In this document: positions 1 to 13,300 of the stretch, piece by piece
How the letters are laid out: every line of letters starts with the position of its first letter
How positions within the stretch are numbered: the stretch's first letter is position 1
Assembly (NCBI GenBank): GCA_022829145.1
Contig: CM040755.1
Span: forward strand, 8,565,063 to 8,629,062
DNA: 64,000 nt
Origin: Albula goreensis
Lineage: Eukaryota; Chordata; Actinopteri; Albuliformes; Albulidae
Reading direction: 5' to 3'
Position numbers and translations under genes: made by a program
The notes under the pieces: model-generated
Told to the model about the DNA's origin: nothing
Databases searched by the model: none
The model's input: only the letters and a program-made list of their open reading frames with translations

Positions 1-3000
1 CTCCAAAGAAAGTTCACTTTCACACTCAGCAGATTTCAATTATTTACGCCACATGTGCTTTTTCATTTATATAGAATTCTAAACATTTGCTGTTTTTCCA
101 AGAAATTATTAATCTTAATTTGTATCAAAGAAAAGGTTTTTACTTTCCCAGAACAGACCTCTGATCTTCCACAAGTTGTACAGAAGTGGAATGTTGCAAA
201 GAATAATATTAATTGAACATAATCTAATAATCAATGTAAACTACAGTATAGTGCTCATTGAAATCTTGGTGTTACAAGTATTTGGAAAACCACCAACACA
301 TTATTGAATGTGGTGTATTTATATTTTTTGGATAAAGCCCAATGTTAAGTAGGGACATTATCCCCAGGATCCTGTTTTCTCTAATAAAATCCCTTAATCA
401 CATGCTATGTCAACCTCTCAGGTTGTTGTTTTTGGAGAAGAATCCACATTTTTGTGAAAGTGTGTCATGCCTTCAGCTCAAACCAACTCAGCTTCCCCTG
501 CCTTCTAAGCTTTATCACTTTCCCCTGCTCCTCATTATGCTGCTAGACCACTCCTCCTGTTCTCACCTGCTTATAATTTTACAGAGATATGTTTCATATA
601 TATGTAGCCCTTAGTTTAGTTTGTTGTTGCTCTGCCACCCAACCACTCTACTCTGGTGAGAGCCACCTTCTTAGTTTTGTGTTTATTGTATCACTTGAGG
701 AAGTCCTTTGTTAATTAACCTCACTGAACCTGCTTCCTGAGTCATGGAGGAGTCATTACAAGCTTAAAGTCCTTTCTGGCTCATTTTGGAAGTTTTTATC
801 TGGTATATCACATACTCAAATTTTGACAGTGTTTTTTGTGCTAGTAACCCAAATTTGAAGTATGAGGATGAGTGTATTGGCTGGCCAATTAATTAAACAA
901 TTTTTCTTATGCTTTGACACATGGTCTTGCATATTTTACAACTGGCTCCATGAATTACTATGTCAACAGCCTGCTTCCTTATGTTTTTCCTGCATTGGAT
1001 TGGGCCTTTAAAGTACTGTAGCACACACCTTTAGTAAGTGAAAAGTAGGCCCCTGCAGTTGAATCCTGTGGCTGTGTGCTCATTTTTATATTGTGGGAGA
1101 GAATGCTAAATTAGGGGCAGATTGACTCACTCTGGTGATGCATTGTTCTAGTGTGTGATTGGGCCTCAAGGTCTCGCACGTCTGTTTTCTCCTGAATAGA
1201 CAACTGTTGTTGTATCAGCGGCCCTGTTTGTGAATTTATAGATAAGCGGGAGGGATAAATGGAAAGAAAATGTCTGGACTATCAGTTCATTGTTTCTGGT
1301 TGCTTTAACTGCAGCGATTGCTAGGATTGCTAGTGAACTTGTTTTTTTTTAAAGACATAAAAGCTTCATTAGAAAAACCAAGTTTTAATATCAAAATTAC
1401 CTTGCTGTCATTTAAATGTAATTGTGTCATTCCTTATTTGTGGGAATCTAAAATGAAGCATTTATTGAATTCATGAAACAGTTTATCAAAAGCCCAATAA
1501 TTGGCATTCCCCTCAATGAGAGACCATATCCTGATTTATTTCTTTCTGGTTTTGCTCTTTCTTGTTCATACAAAACAGGGAATGTTCTCCTCATAAAGGT
1601 AATGCTTCAGTGTTACATTGAATTATATTTTCACATTTGCAAATTAAGCTAAAAAAGGTGCAGAAAAAGGAATCCAGCAAGCTAATTGCTGCAAATGAAG
1701 TAAATGGGAATTTCGCAAGACAATGCATAATGTGGTTCTAAATCTGGTATTTGGGGATAAAACTGGATCTCTGTTCATTTTTTTTTTTTTTTTTTTAATG
1801 AAGAAGGGTTAATTATAATGTGTAAGTTGGGGAGGACACCTCCCTAAGTTCACACCTCCATCCTCCCACACCCCCCACCACAACCTCCTACTGTTCTGCC
1901 ATCCTTCACCCCCATGCTGTCATATCCCTCATTTCCTTTAATTTTGAAATATTTTTCCCCTTGTCTTTTGTTTAGGGAATTGGGATCTTCTTGGGCATTG
2001 TCTAATTTACATAGCTGCCATACTGTCATACCTTATACAGCAACTTCTGTGTCCTCCCAGAATCTGTTCACTCCTTTTGACTGAAAATGATAGATCCTGC
2101 TCAGTTTAAAAAGAGGTTTTCCAGAATATCATTGTTTGTGATGTAGATTAAATTGATGCTGTGATAACGAAGACTCAGTAATTCAACATGTCCTTCAGGA
2201 CAGAATCACATAGTGCTAGCAGAGAAAAAAATGTTTCAGACATTTCTAATCTCATGCCACATCAAAACACCAGGCTTAATGTGCTAAAGTAATGACTTCA
2301 AATTGGTTTCCATTCAGTGGAAGCATTGTTGTTCAGAGATTGTAAGAATGTTTTCCTCGAGGTATTAGAGCATTATAATTAGGAGTACTTACTGTAACAA
2401 GACCCTTTATTACCCCATATTACTCTTTGTAATGCAGAAAAAAACAATTAATTCATGGTTCATGTTAAATATTCATGCTACAAATTGACTTTTTAAATAT
2501 GTATATGGCTGCATTTTAATCAAAGTGCATAGAAAGCATGTTTTTTTTTTTTTGCAGTTTCATACATCATCTTGATTTTGATCTTGTGTGTGTTCTATAC
2601 ATGCTGCAATCTGTGCATTTCATAACAAAGACCACCAACCTCATTATTCCCAGTCCCGATCTCATGTGTGTATGTTATGGCTGTAGAGTGAAATTCACTG
2701 TTTTTTAAAAAAATAAATAAGTAATAATCTGAATGGAAAACTTAGTATGTGAAACAGACATATTTTAATTGTCTGTTTTAAACTTTTTCTCCCATTGAAA
2801 ATATTATGGGATCCATTTTATTTAATTTCAGCAATAAATTTCTTTCTTTTGTCATAGCTATTTTTTTAAAAATGAACCAAGCAGGCAGGGCCAAAGCAAT
2901 TGCGTCACGGCCTGAAATCTCTGAACCAATCACAAATGAGATTATCTTTCCTGGACATCTGAAGAGAGATGCTTGTGAAGTGTCTGGATTCCATGCAGCC

Positions 3001-5649
3001 GATGGCTAGATTCAACAGAATTTACAATGGAGATTAGATATCACATAATAATATGTGAATAAGTTCATCAAATAAAACCACAGAAGAACTTTTCCTCGTT
3101 CCAGTGTATTCTCTTGGTATAGTGGAATTTTGTGGACACACACCATAGTATTTGGTTGAGGTTGGTTTATCCTGGTTTTTTACCCTTGATACAGAGCATA
3201 TTTCAGCTGGCTGATCTTGATTTCTGAATGCGAAGTAAGCTTGTTGGAATGCCTCCAGCTTTAATAACAATTTAACGGTTAGAAAATGTGAAACCTGAAC
3301 CAAAGCATTATTAATATAAAGCATTTTCCTTCACATAATTGGCCATTATGTTTCCCAAAGATTGATAGTTTCAGCTGGGGGAATGTCCATATCTCACAGA
3401 GCACCAGTGACGCCTTTGGTTGATTGGGCACCTGCAGTTAGACACATTAATCTCCAAACTGAAGGCCCATTTCTTCAAAAATTACTTCCTGATTTTACTC
3501 TGAAAAAGTACTCAAAGTGGAAGCAACATTGATGGAGCTCTCTGAATGATTTGAAAAAGTAATGCCCTCTCATTTGCTCAGTAACTTTAGGAGCAGGGTA
3601 GCTATGTCACGCCTGTAATATATACAAGAATCTGTCACGACACACGGGGAATCGATTTAAGAGCAAGTCAGAAAATTGACTTTTGTGGCCAAAATATTCC
3701 TGTTTTCCCTGATGCTTATTTTTAGACTTGAATCATTGTGCAAAACCATTTGTAAATGATTTACTGGTATAAAAGTATCAGAATGAGTCCAGCGGTTCCT
3801 AAAGTTCTTTAGAGAAAACAAAATCTGTTTGGTAAATGACTGGTAAAAAACAAATGAATTCTGTGCAAAACAACTGCAAAATACCTATTTTATGTACATT
3901 TGAGACATCTTAATTGTGGATGACATCCCAGTCCAGTCAGCAGTGTGTTACTGCACTCTGCTCTTCTCTGATCTTGGAAGATGGCTAGATAGTGGGACAA
4001 TCTTCTCACTTGGGTCTCATTGATTACTACTGCACAGGAATAGTGGTGTGTCCTGTAGGTAATTAGGGTATGAGAACTGAAGGAGGGGTATATGGGCTCT
4101 CTGCAGAAAAAGGGGGGTTGTGCAGACTTAAACAGTTCTCTCACTTGCATACATTCACTAAACTGCAGTGACTTTATGATTTTTCTGTCTAGCCCTATCT
4201 GGCCGCTCTGCTTTTCTGTAGCCCTTTTGGAGTGCATCGTTCCATAATGCCTCTTGTGCAGGTTTCAGACGTGCTGTGCCCCGGTCTGCATTAAAAAAGG
4301 TGAAACCATGCCAAACCAAAGTTTGTGAAACAGCTGTGTCTAGGAGAGGGATTTTTTTTTGGAGTGAAACCGATCTTATTTTCCACCTGATAAACGCGCA
4401 GTGGCATGAGAAAGGACTATGTGGCTCATCCAGCACTTTGGAAGAGCCTATCTGACTGGTGTGGTGATATATTTTTGGGAGCTTTCTACTGATGAAAATT
4501 CTGTATATTCAGTTTGGATTTCTCTCTTCTGATGACATATACTGATAAAAGTATCACCCCTGTGTGCCCTGTGTCAAGCTTTGAAGAGGACTTCTTGGAG
4601 CAGTTTCAAACAGTAACGCACTCTTTGTGAGACGGATGACATCTCTGCCGGTAACAGAGTGATTTTTGGAGTTGGCTTAAAATGGCTCTAATCACAGACG
4701 ATTTGAGTATGTTGCTGGGTGATGACTCAAACTGCAGATGGCCCATGTTGCTGGGAAAAAATGTATTCAAATATGGTTTAAGGCCTTGTGTAAAACATTG
4801 TGTGATGTATTAGTAAGTTAAATATTTAAACCCAAAGCAGTGTTGTTGTTGTTTTTGTTGTTGTTTTACCCTGGTGTTTTTTATAATGTATTTAAACAAC
4901 CACACAAAAGAAATGTATCAGTTATATGAATGTAAGACATTTCACCAAAGATGCTTGTTTTCGTTTCTCACTCCCTGATTCTGGTTTTTGTAGAAAGAGA
5001 GTTTACTCTGTTTTTTCTTGAAGTATTTTCACTTTGGTCATTTTACCTGCTGGGCACATTGTACAATTTAGTCAAATGGTGCCCTTTGAGCATTTCTCCA
5101 ATAGGTCATCGCCTTTCTTATTGGTCTGTTTGTGTAATTCAGTTGTGTGATGGCAAGTGATGCTGTTTTTAGAAGCTCTTGTTTACTGTTTGTGGTGGTG
5201 TGTGGGATTTTTTTTTTATTGAGGGTCCAGAATAAATGTAGTGAAGGACATTGAGTCCCTGATGGTAAACGGTCCTTAGCACATACCTCTGACCTGCCAC
5301 TCAAAGTCCTAGTAATGCCAGTCCTGTCGTTGCTGGCCAGAGTATTTGAGTGTTACAACCCTGTCCGAAAGGTGTGTGCACTAATGGTTTGTTTACCACT
5401 GGGACTAGGTCGGGCAATCATGTTTGTAGGAAATATACGCAAAAAACAAGGTCCAGGCAGCTTCCATCCTTCCACAATCCAAAAGGCACGGATACAGGTT
5501 GACTCACCTTTTCATTTTTAAATGTGCAAAAACATATATCAGGCAAACAAAATGCATGGTTATTCAGGTCATTTGCATAGTTTGTCTCCCATATTTCCAC
5601 CCAAAACTCAGCTGTACTGGTTAGCCTTCTGCAGCAGTTCTCTCCAGCC
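1..5649. other. Non-coding: upstream nell1 intron or 5' flank, no gene seen
   Basis: This A+T-rich stretch has no open frame that I can relate to a protein; the frames present are short, overlapping and without domain character. It holds a 19-T run at 1778-1796, a short TTG-rich patch near 4840-4868 and many homopolymer T runs. Because the first recognised nell1 exon (30078) starts inside the TSPN domain at phase 1, at least one 5' coding exon must lie upstream. I looked for it in this stretch (the residues before the TSPN strand, ending in a Phe-Leu-Phe-Gln-like sequence before a donor) and did not find it. The stretch is therefore either a large 5' intron or flanking DNA. Confidence 0.6.
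1778..1796. repeat. Poly-T run (19)
   Basis: An uninterrupted run of 19 T. It may be the reverse complement of a retroposon poly-A tail, but no recognisable element body adjoins it. Confidence 0.9.
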
Positions 5650-5865
5650 AACTCAGGAGAGGACAGCCAAGAGCACGTGACTCCTTCACATGGTGACTAA
5701 CAAACTTAACTGTCTCACCTCCTATCTCTCCCTGGTGAGGCTGAGCCAATCATTGTCTTTCCAGTGTAGACCTCCGCCCATAGCCTGTAATGGCATAGCC
5801 AGGACTCCAACACCTGCTTGCAGGGCTCACACTTGCCCTCCCAGAGAAACGCCTTATTGCATTTG
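5650..5865 (-). mobile_element. tRNA-derived SINE copy 1 (truncated or internally deleted)
   Basis: This is a member of a SINE family found by comparing copies inside this window (see also about 40.0, 42.1, 46.2, 53.3, 59.0 and 63.1 kb). The shared core is at 5731-5814: on the + strand it reads CCTGGTGAGGCTGAGCCAAT, then a CCGCCCATAGCC...GTAATGGCA block, then GGACTCCAACACC. On the - strand that last piece reads GGTGTTGGAGTCC, close to the RNA polymerase III B box (GGTTCGANTCC). The CACGTGACTCC at about 5673 matches the 3' section of the longer copies, but the middle section of those copies is missing. It is old and diverged, with no target-site duplication recognised. Confidence 0.7.
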
Positions 5866-6608
5866 CCACCTGCTGCAGGTGTTTTATACAGTATTTTTAT
5901 TTTTTTTATTTTTTGAAAAGAAAGGTTGTTTAGTCCTTCACTTCCCAAAAGTCCCACTCTCCAGAACTTCTTCTCCAGGTGATACTGCACCATTCTCACA
6001 AAGTGCATATGACGCAAACCAAAAGGAGAAAGAGTTTTCATGTAGCGTGGACCCATAAAAAGAGCAAACTGCGGTTCCTCTTTAGCCAAAATACTAGAGG
6101 AAAATGGAGGGTTATTTAGCTCAGTCTACCCAAAAAGCACCTAAATGTACACCCCAGTACACTCAGTATAACCATGACAGTCGATCAGAGCTATTTTGGT
6201 CTCATACCATGATTTTGAAATCTAATTAACGTTGAGTATTTTGTTGTCGAACTCTGAATCTAGCTACTGCAGAAGTGTTGGGCAGAGTGACACAGTAATG
6301 CATGCTTGAACAGAAAGTCGATTCACAACAAAGTGATTGAATGAGCAGACAGATTCGAAAATGTTATCCATTGATTGACAGTTCTGCTGGTAGATAAGAA
6401 ATATACGTGTCAATACACAATCAACCATTTAACAATCCTCACTGTTGATAAAATTTGTGAAATGTGAAAAAATGTATTTGTAGATGTATTTTTTAGTGTA
6501 GTTTGTTTGGGATCGAGTGATTTGACTCATGTAGAATATGATGTGTTTGGAAAATGTATTTTGGCCAGTGTTTTTTGTCAGAGTGAAAGGTATGCAAACT
6601 GCTGACAA

Positions 6609-6653
<45 letters not shown>
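6609..6653. repeat. (AC)n microsatellite
   Basis: A perfect AC tract at 6611-6646 (18 units) followed by one interrupted unit. Such tracts are typical of vertebrate introns and probably length-polymorphic. Confidence 0.95.
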
Positions 6654-9600
6654 AATGATAGAATTTTGATCTGCAGTTTGAAAAGCCAGTATGTGTCTCG
6701 GAATTTATAGGGGAAATTTGAGGTTAGACACTAACAGCTAATGCCGTATGGTATGAATCCTGAACTGCAATGTTGCAGGGTCACATGTACCCTATGTTTT
6801 TCAAAGGAAATCCTCCATCCTCCCAGAGTGGCTGTTCTATACACGAGATGAGAAGACATCCTGCTTTTAGGATTCGCCAACTTTCATGGTACCTACTGCA
6901 GTTGATGCAATAGGGTTTTACATATTTTATTTGTTTGGAGCTGGAAGACTTCTGCTAGAATTTGTGGGGCTTCAACCTTGTGAGGAAATAATCAGGGAAA
7001 AGTATGTACTGTGCCACAAATATCATTTTGATTAAATGCTAGAAAGACCTTTTCAGAATGCAAGCTGTGTTTTTGCTCTTCTCTGTAATAGGAAGTGCCA
7101 TAGTTGACAATTAAAGAAATAGTTTCTCAGGTACTGGAGCCTTACTGCCAGCTATTCTTCTCCTTGTACCTCTTCTACATGAGACAAGTTTAACTTGAGA
7201 GAGACAATTGTGTGACTGTATCATATTTTTGTCACAGGCTTATCCTGTATCTATGCAAGGGGAATATAATGAAAATGCTGATTATGAAATTTTAATGCCT
7301 TCTGCTGTGTACAGCATTAATTCTTGTTAAGCTTGATAATTATTGGGAGACAGATGTATTTTTTTAAAGAGATTGAAATGGATGGTATTGCGTCGAAATT
7401 CACGAATTAAATTGTGACACAAGCGATGCAATTAAAAATTTGATCCTGTATTCTGCGATAAGATGGAATTGACTTTTCATTCATTTCTACAAATGAATCC
7501 ATCTGTCTGAGTCTGACACGACAGGACCACTTGTAAACAGAACACGCATTCTCATTTCAGTAACCAGAAAGCCTGCTTTCTGCTTCATGCATCAGCTGGG
7601 TTGTTTGGTGGTTTCTTAGAGTACAGGAAAATGCAACCGTAACAAATTCAAGCAAATAAAAGATAGGTTCACATTAATTTATTTCCACTGAATGATGTTG
7701 TTACAGTAAAGCAGCGGGAAACAATCTTCATCGTCTTTTTTTCCCCTTTTTGTCTGTTTAATGGCCCGTCATTTTTTAGTGAGATTTGGGTAAGATGAAA
7801 CAGTCCTTTGTCTGTTCTGAAAAACATTTCACAAAAATTTTGAGTCAGCTGATGGATTTCTCATTGTTACAAAAAGTAAATCGTAGATATTCCTTTTTTA
7901 ATCCAGCATTTATAAAATGTTTGAATAATTTGCCTATAGAGTGAAACTTGAGTAATTGTCATCTCATATGAATCATTGCAAACAAAGGGCAATACTGACA
8001 AACTGATAACACCACAGAAGACGGCAATTTGTTCCTCCCATTATAGAAACGGTATAACCTGGTCTGAAAGAACTAAAGCTGCACAGCCACACCTGAAGCA
8101 GTACCCAGCAGAAGCAGGATTTTAAACCACTTAACAAAGGATTTGAAGACTTTTTCTCTGTACATGCCACATTGCATTAATATTTGGCTTTGCTAATGAA
8201 AGCGGTGACACATATTTGCTTCCTGCCATCTGTTGCAATGTCTGAGGGCGAGTACACCAAGACTTGAGCCAAGAATTACAGTAAATTTATTAATTGGCCA
8301 CCCAAGGTTCGCCTGGACTCATCCACACCTTGTATTGTTGTCAGGCCTGCAGCTAGATTTCATCAGTTTCAGAATTTTCACTAAATCCTTACTGAGTTCC
8401 CTTATTATGGGTATAGCTTTTAATAGCCATGGAGAACAACCAGTATCTCATGAAATCCAAACTGTTTCAAAATTCATGTGGCTGATTTTTATTCTCAATT
8501 TTGGGTTCAACCCCAATAAACAACTTCAACAAAGCATTCATTCACAACATGCACATGATTCAAACAGATTTGTTCTCTTGTAAAACATAATTGTGTGCTT
8601 CAGCATCATGGTGATGGACAGAAGTGGAATATGAAAATATACTGAGCAATTGAAATGATAGAGTTTAAAGTAGGTTGTATGAAGTCGCAGACAGCCACGA
8701 GAATACATTTGATCACTTTTGTTTTTCATGTGCAACACTGTGTGAGTAAATTGGTGTGTATTAAGTCTTTGTCTGTTTCAGAAGAACTTTAAGAGCTTAA
8801 ATTTTCAGCACTCAAAATGTTGATGCCATTTAAGATAGCATAAAGTATGAGGATATTTGTATTGACGGATGCATTTTAGGAACTGAGGGGCACAGGTCCC
8901 TTATCATTCGTTTGAAACCAAATAAAGAGCTGAAAATCTGAAGAGACAAGTGTCCTGAGAACTGCAACATCGTAAAATACTCTAAATTGGCTACTGTGAC
9001 TATTCTATCCAAATGAGACACTGAGTGGCAGGGTTTGTGATGGTTCTTTTCAGCGGAATGTTATCCATGACAAATTTTCTCCTGATTAGGTTCAGTTTTG
9101 TGTACATACAAATACTCTAATGCTACCAAGCCTACTTGTAACCTTATGGGGCAACATCAGCGATTGTAGGCGGCACCATATGGCTCAGAAATCATTACTG
9201 GGCCTTAGGCTGGTGATGCATGACCTGTTTCCTTATTCCAGCACTTGGTGTGTCACCCCACCTCCCCCAATGTTGCAGTCATACAGTCACCCTGCTTTAA
9301 CCTTCACTGGTAGTGAGTTTCAAGGATTGTGTTATTCGTACTCATGCAAGTTGCATGTCTGCATTCTATGACTGCATGTGAGGCTGGATTCAGCATGTGT
9401 AATTTGAGGTTCATCACTTCACATTTACCTTGTAGTTCCCACTACCCCTTTCTGCTTTTATGTCTTACCCTTGAAAATATTTCCCTGAAATGATCCTCCC
9501 AATGCCGTACTAAACAGGACCTGTCAGTCCATGTGTGTTTGGTCGTGCTACATACCAAAACAGTCAACTGCACACAGTTTTGAACTTCGTGATTAGGAAG

Positions 9601-10317
9601 AAAATCTAAAGTAATCAGAAGTGCCGCCTCTTTGTAAAGGCTGACATTGTCAGGGGACACGTTCTCTGTTCTGAAAAATGCAGTTAGCCATGAAGTGATT
9701 TAAAAAAATTCCTGTGATTTGTTTTTTAAAAAAAGGGAATTTCTGTCAAATTATTATATGTGCCAAGACTAGAAATTTAAATCCAGTTGGAGCTTAAGTA
9801 GCTTTCCACTTAATATTGTGACCTGATGCGTTTTGTCATCTTCCTGGAATATTTGTGTCAAGTGTTATCACAATCCATTGAAACTGAGCATATTAGAGAT
9901 CAGAAACCATGAAAATAATGCCCAGGGCATAAAACAGGACTCTGTCTACAAATAAAATATTTTAATTGCCACTAGGCAAACATTTGTTGAAGGCCTGCTG
10001 CTCTCCTTCTCATCTTTTTCTATATATTACTTTGGTTTTTACATTTTTGGAGGTTTCAGCACCCAGCAAAAAATGTTTGAGCAAGTGCTTCCCATTTCAT
10101 GTTTACATTGTTTTGCTGTATAGGGCATCTTGTTAATTGAAAGTGGTATTGCAGAAAGAGCTAGAAAACCCTGAAAACTGAGTTATGGTTTGATGAATTT
10201 GGCGGTAAAAGTTAATTTTCTGACTTCCTCTGAAAGTGATTTCTCACAGGCTTTTGTGATCTTTCATTTAGTAGAAATGTGATGTGGCTGTTCTATTTAT
10301 AATGTTACTAAGCAAAT

Positions 10318-10341
10318 GGGGGGGGCGGGGGCGGGGGTGGG
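10318..10341 (+). other. G-quadruplex-type G-run cluster
   Basis: Four G runs of 8, 5, 5 and 3 are separated by single C, C and T bases. This fits the G3+N1-7 x4 pattern of an intramolecular G-quadruplex with one-base loops, the most stable class. It lies in otherwise A+T-rich DNA on the same strand as nell1, so it would also be present in nascent RNA if this is intron. Formation in vivo is inference. Confidence 0.85.
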
Positions 10342-13300
10342 TTTACTTTTCCAACTAGTTCTGTGAAGTTTTATGTCAGTGATTTCTACTTTCCAGGATT
10401 TCTTTGATTAAAACCAGGAAGTAGGTTTGGCTGTAGTGGGTCTTTAAAAACAAGACCATAAAAGGAAATTACAGGAGGAATATAAATTCGGATTTATAGA
10501 TTAATTTATCAGTAAAACTTAAAAGATTATCATGGGGGTGGATAGTGTAGAAGGTGAAGAGCCAAGATTTCCCACTCACAGTAGATGTGAAGGGATATGT
10601 GGGAAGCAGTGATGAGACCGGTAGTTTAGAATTGTACAGGAAAGAGATTTCTTTGATTGGATTGCTTCCTAATTAGCATGTATGTTGAATTAATGAATTT
10701 TTAATAAGTTAACACAACTGTAGCAAGATAAATGTGGCACAGTTTTTATGAATATTTGATGATTTGAAGACAACAGTGGCGAAATACAATTCAATAAATA
10801 CTGAAGTAATGAATGATGAAATAATTAGAAAGAAACTGTTCAAAAATAATTGCTGAAATTATTGTCTGGTTGCCATATTGATTTGCTTTAATAACAGAAG
10901 TGATTGTGTGTGTGTGTGCACATATGCACATTTACATGTGTAGACAAATATGCATGCATAACGTGGATGGGGCAGTCTATTATATAAATGAAAATCTGGA
11001 TACATTTTGTAACCCTCCATTAGGGATTTTGCTATATTTAAGGTTCACTACAACCATCAATATTAGTCTGGTACAACCAGAGTTTATCTTTTTCATCCTG
11101 AAGCCATATTACAGCTGATGCTCCATAAGCTCTGAGAAATTTTGCACCAGCATTTGATTCGAAATAGCTGGAATATTTGAATCAGTTCAAAAGGTTCATA
11201 TTACAATTTCTACTAACCAACAATAAATTTACATTGGTGATCCATCAGAAACCGTAGTTTTCTGGTTGGGCAGTATTTTCAGCCAGTTGGATGTCTGTCA
11301 AAGATCTGATCATAATTCATACTTTATCAAAATGTGGGTGAATTTGGCAATGCTTTGACATAGGCCACCACACATGTCAAAGCTGGACAGAGGTGAACTG
11401 TTGGGGAAAAATTTTCTCAGCATTTTTTTTTTTTGTTGTTGTTGACAGACCGTGCTGACATCATGAACTTTGACCTTACAGCTGACCCCTTGTGATATTT
11501 AAAAGTGATAATTCTGGAATTTTTATTGATGCGGCTTTAAAAAATAAACGACCGTTAAATTCTATACCTCAGACATCATTAGAACTGACATATTGATTGA
11601 TTCCCTTAGGCCTATTTTGAGGCGTTTTTCAGCCTGTTTTTTTTTTTTTTTGTAGATGAAGAGTGCCCTCACAAGGCCAGATTTCAAACACCAATACCTT
11701 GTGAATTATTTTTGCTGTTTTCCTGACTTGATAAGGAATTTAATATTAAAACTAGCAAAATCCTTGATGCAACACACAAGGCATCACAGCCTTTCACTCT
11801 TTCAATGGAATTTCTGGTACACATGTAGCGTGCTAAGTGAGCGCTAGCCAGTTCATTTACGGATGAAAATGCAGAAATATAAACAATGAAAGAACAAAGT
11901 TCACAAGCCTCTAGAGGAAGTTTCTTTTCCCTTCTCTTTGTTTTTGTTTGGATATTTTCAGTATATTGGCTGGCTGTGTTTTCATCAAACACAATGCTCA
12001 GATTCACTTCAGAAGCAATGTAGTATTTTTGATCCCCCAAACAAAAAGATGCCAAATGTACCAATGTTTTTTATTTTATTTTTTTTTGTTCTTACACAAT
12101 ATTTTTATGTCAGCAATCAGTAAAGACAAGAGTTACTGTATGGCAAGTAATTAAAAAATTGAGTTGAAAGTGAATTGTGTCATCTGTGACAGGGTCGTCG
12201 TAGTTGATTATTTTTCTTGTGAAGTGGAGACCGTTAACTCCTGGGCCTTCATAATTCAAACTCCGTTGTCTTTGTATCTTGCTGACAAATGTGCTTTGTT
12301 TGGCCCTGGCAGATCTCCCTCAGCCAGTTCTGTTGATGAAAATGAACATGGTAAGCCATGTGTTCATGAAATATTAACTTAAATTGTCTTCAGTTTTATC
12401 TGTGGCTGATAAGCATATTTGAGGGCAGTATCAATTATGTTTTTGTTCAGTGCGCATTTATCTCCTCTTCATCAGTATTCCTTCACCCTCGGATTCCTCA
12501 TGTTCCAAACATGCTTCATCTTAATGACTTTTTCTTGTCTTCCTTGATAATATCAAAATCTGTCCATGGTGGAAAGGCAAGGTTCAAAGGCATTGAAATG
12601 TGATGGCATAAACTTTGTGGAATTATTTTTTGTCCTCACATAGCTTTTTATTTTCTGTTGAGGGTGAAATTTAAAAAAAAACAAAACCCTAAAACTAAAG
12701 AGAAGTCCAAACTGAGGATTGATTCATCTATACAGCATGCCTGGAATCAGGTGGCCGTTATGCATTTATAACTGCTTGTAAGCAGAGCGATGCTTGTTTG
12801 ACACATTACTGCTATTTGAGAATTTGATGGCTTGCATCTCTCCTTATGTGTAATGGTGCACATGCATCAGTGAGTTTAGGGTAAGGCTCAGGAGATGAAC
12901 GCTAACAATATCTAGGCTATATCTCCAGGAGGCAATTGCTCTTGAAATAATGGTCACATTGTACAATAGGTACAGTGCACAGTTCATTTTCTATAAGTAG
13001 GGACTAAAAAAATTTTATTGAAAAAGGGAGCTGTTGAATTACTTGGACAAGGAACGGTGTTGGCATTATTCGCTAGCCCTTCTATCCAGAAGGTAATGAA
13101 CCTGGTCTAATGAAATTGGGATTCACACAGGGACTCAAAACATTTTTTATGGTCTTCCAGTCAGTGTTGTAACTCATACCCACTTAAAGCTTTTTCCTCG
13201 TCATTCCTAGATGGGCCATAAAGCTCAGTGTCGTTTGCAAATATTTAAATATGTTGAGTGAAAAATTGTTGAAAATCTTTGCTAACACTTACCAGAGAGC

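Noticed and set aside
5690..6089. Opposed frames of more than 120 codons on both strands
   Set aside because: They lie largely within or beside SINE copy 1 and have no independent coding evidence.
12313..12350. Micro-exon-like segment between GGCAG and ATG|GTAAGC
   Set aside because: Acceptor and donor are plausible, but the 38-bp content does not match nell1, and such chance pairs are common in introns.
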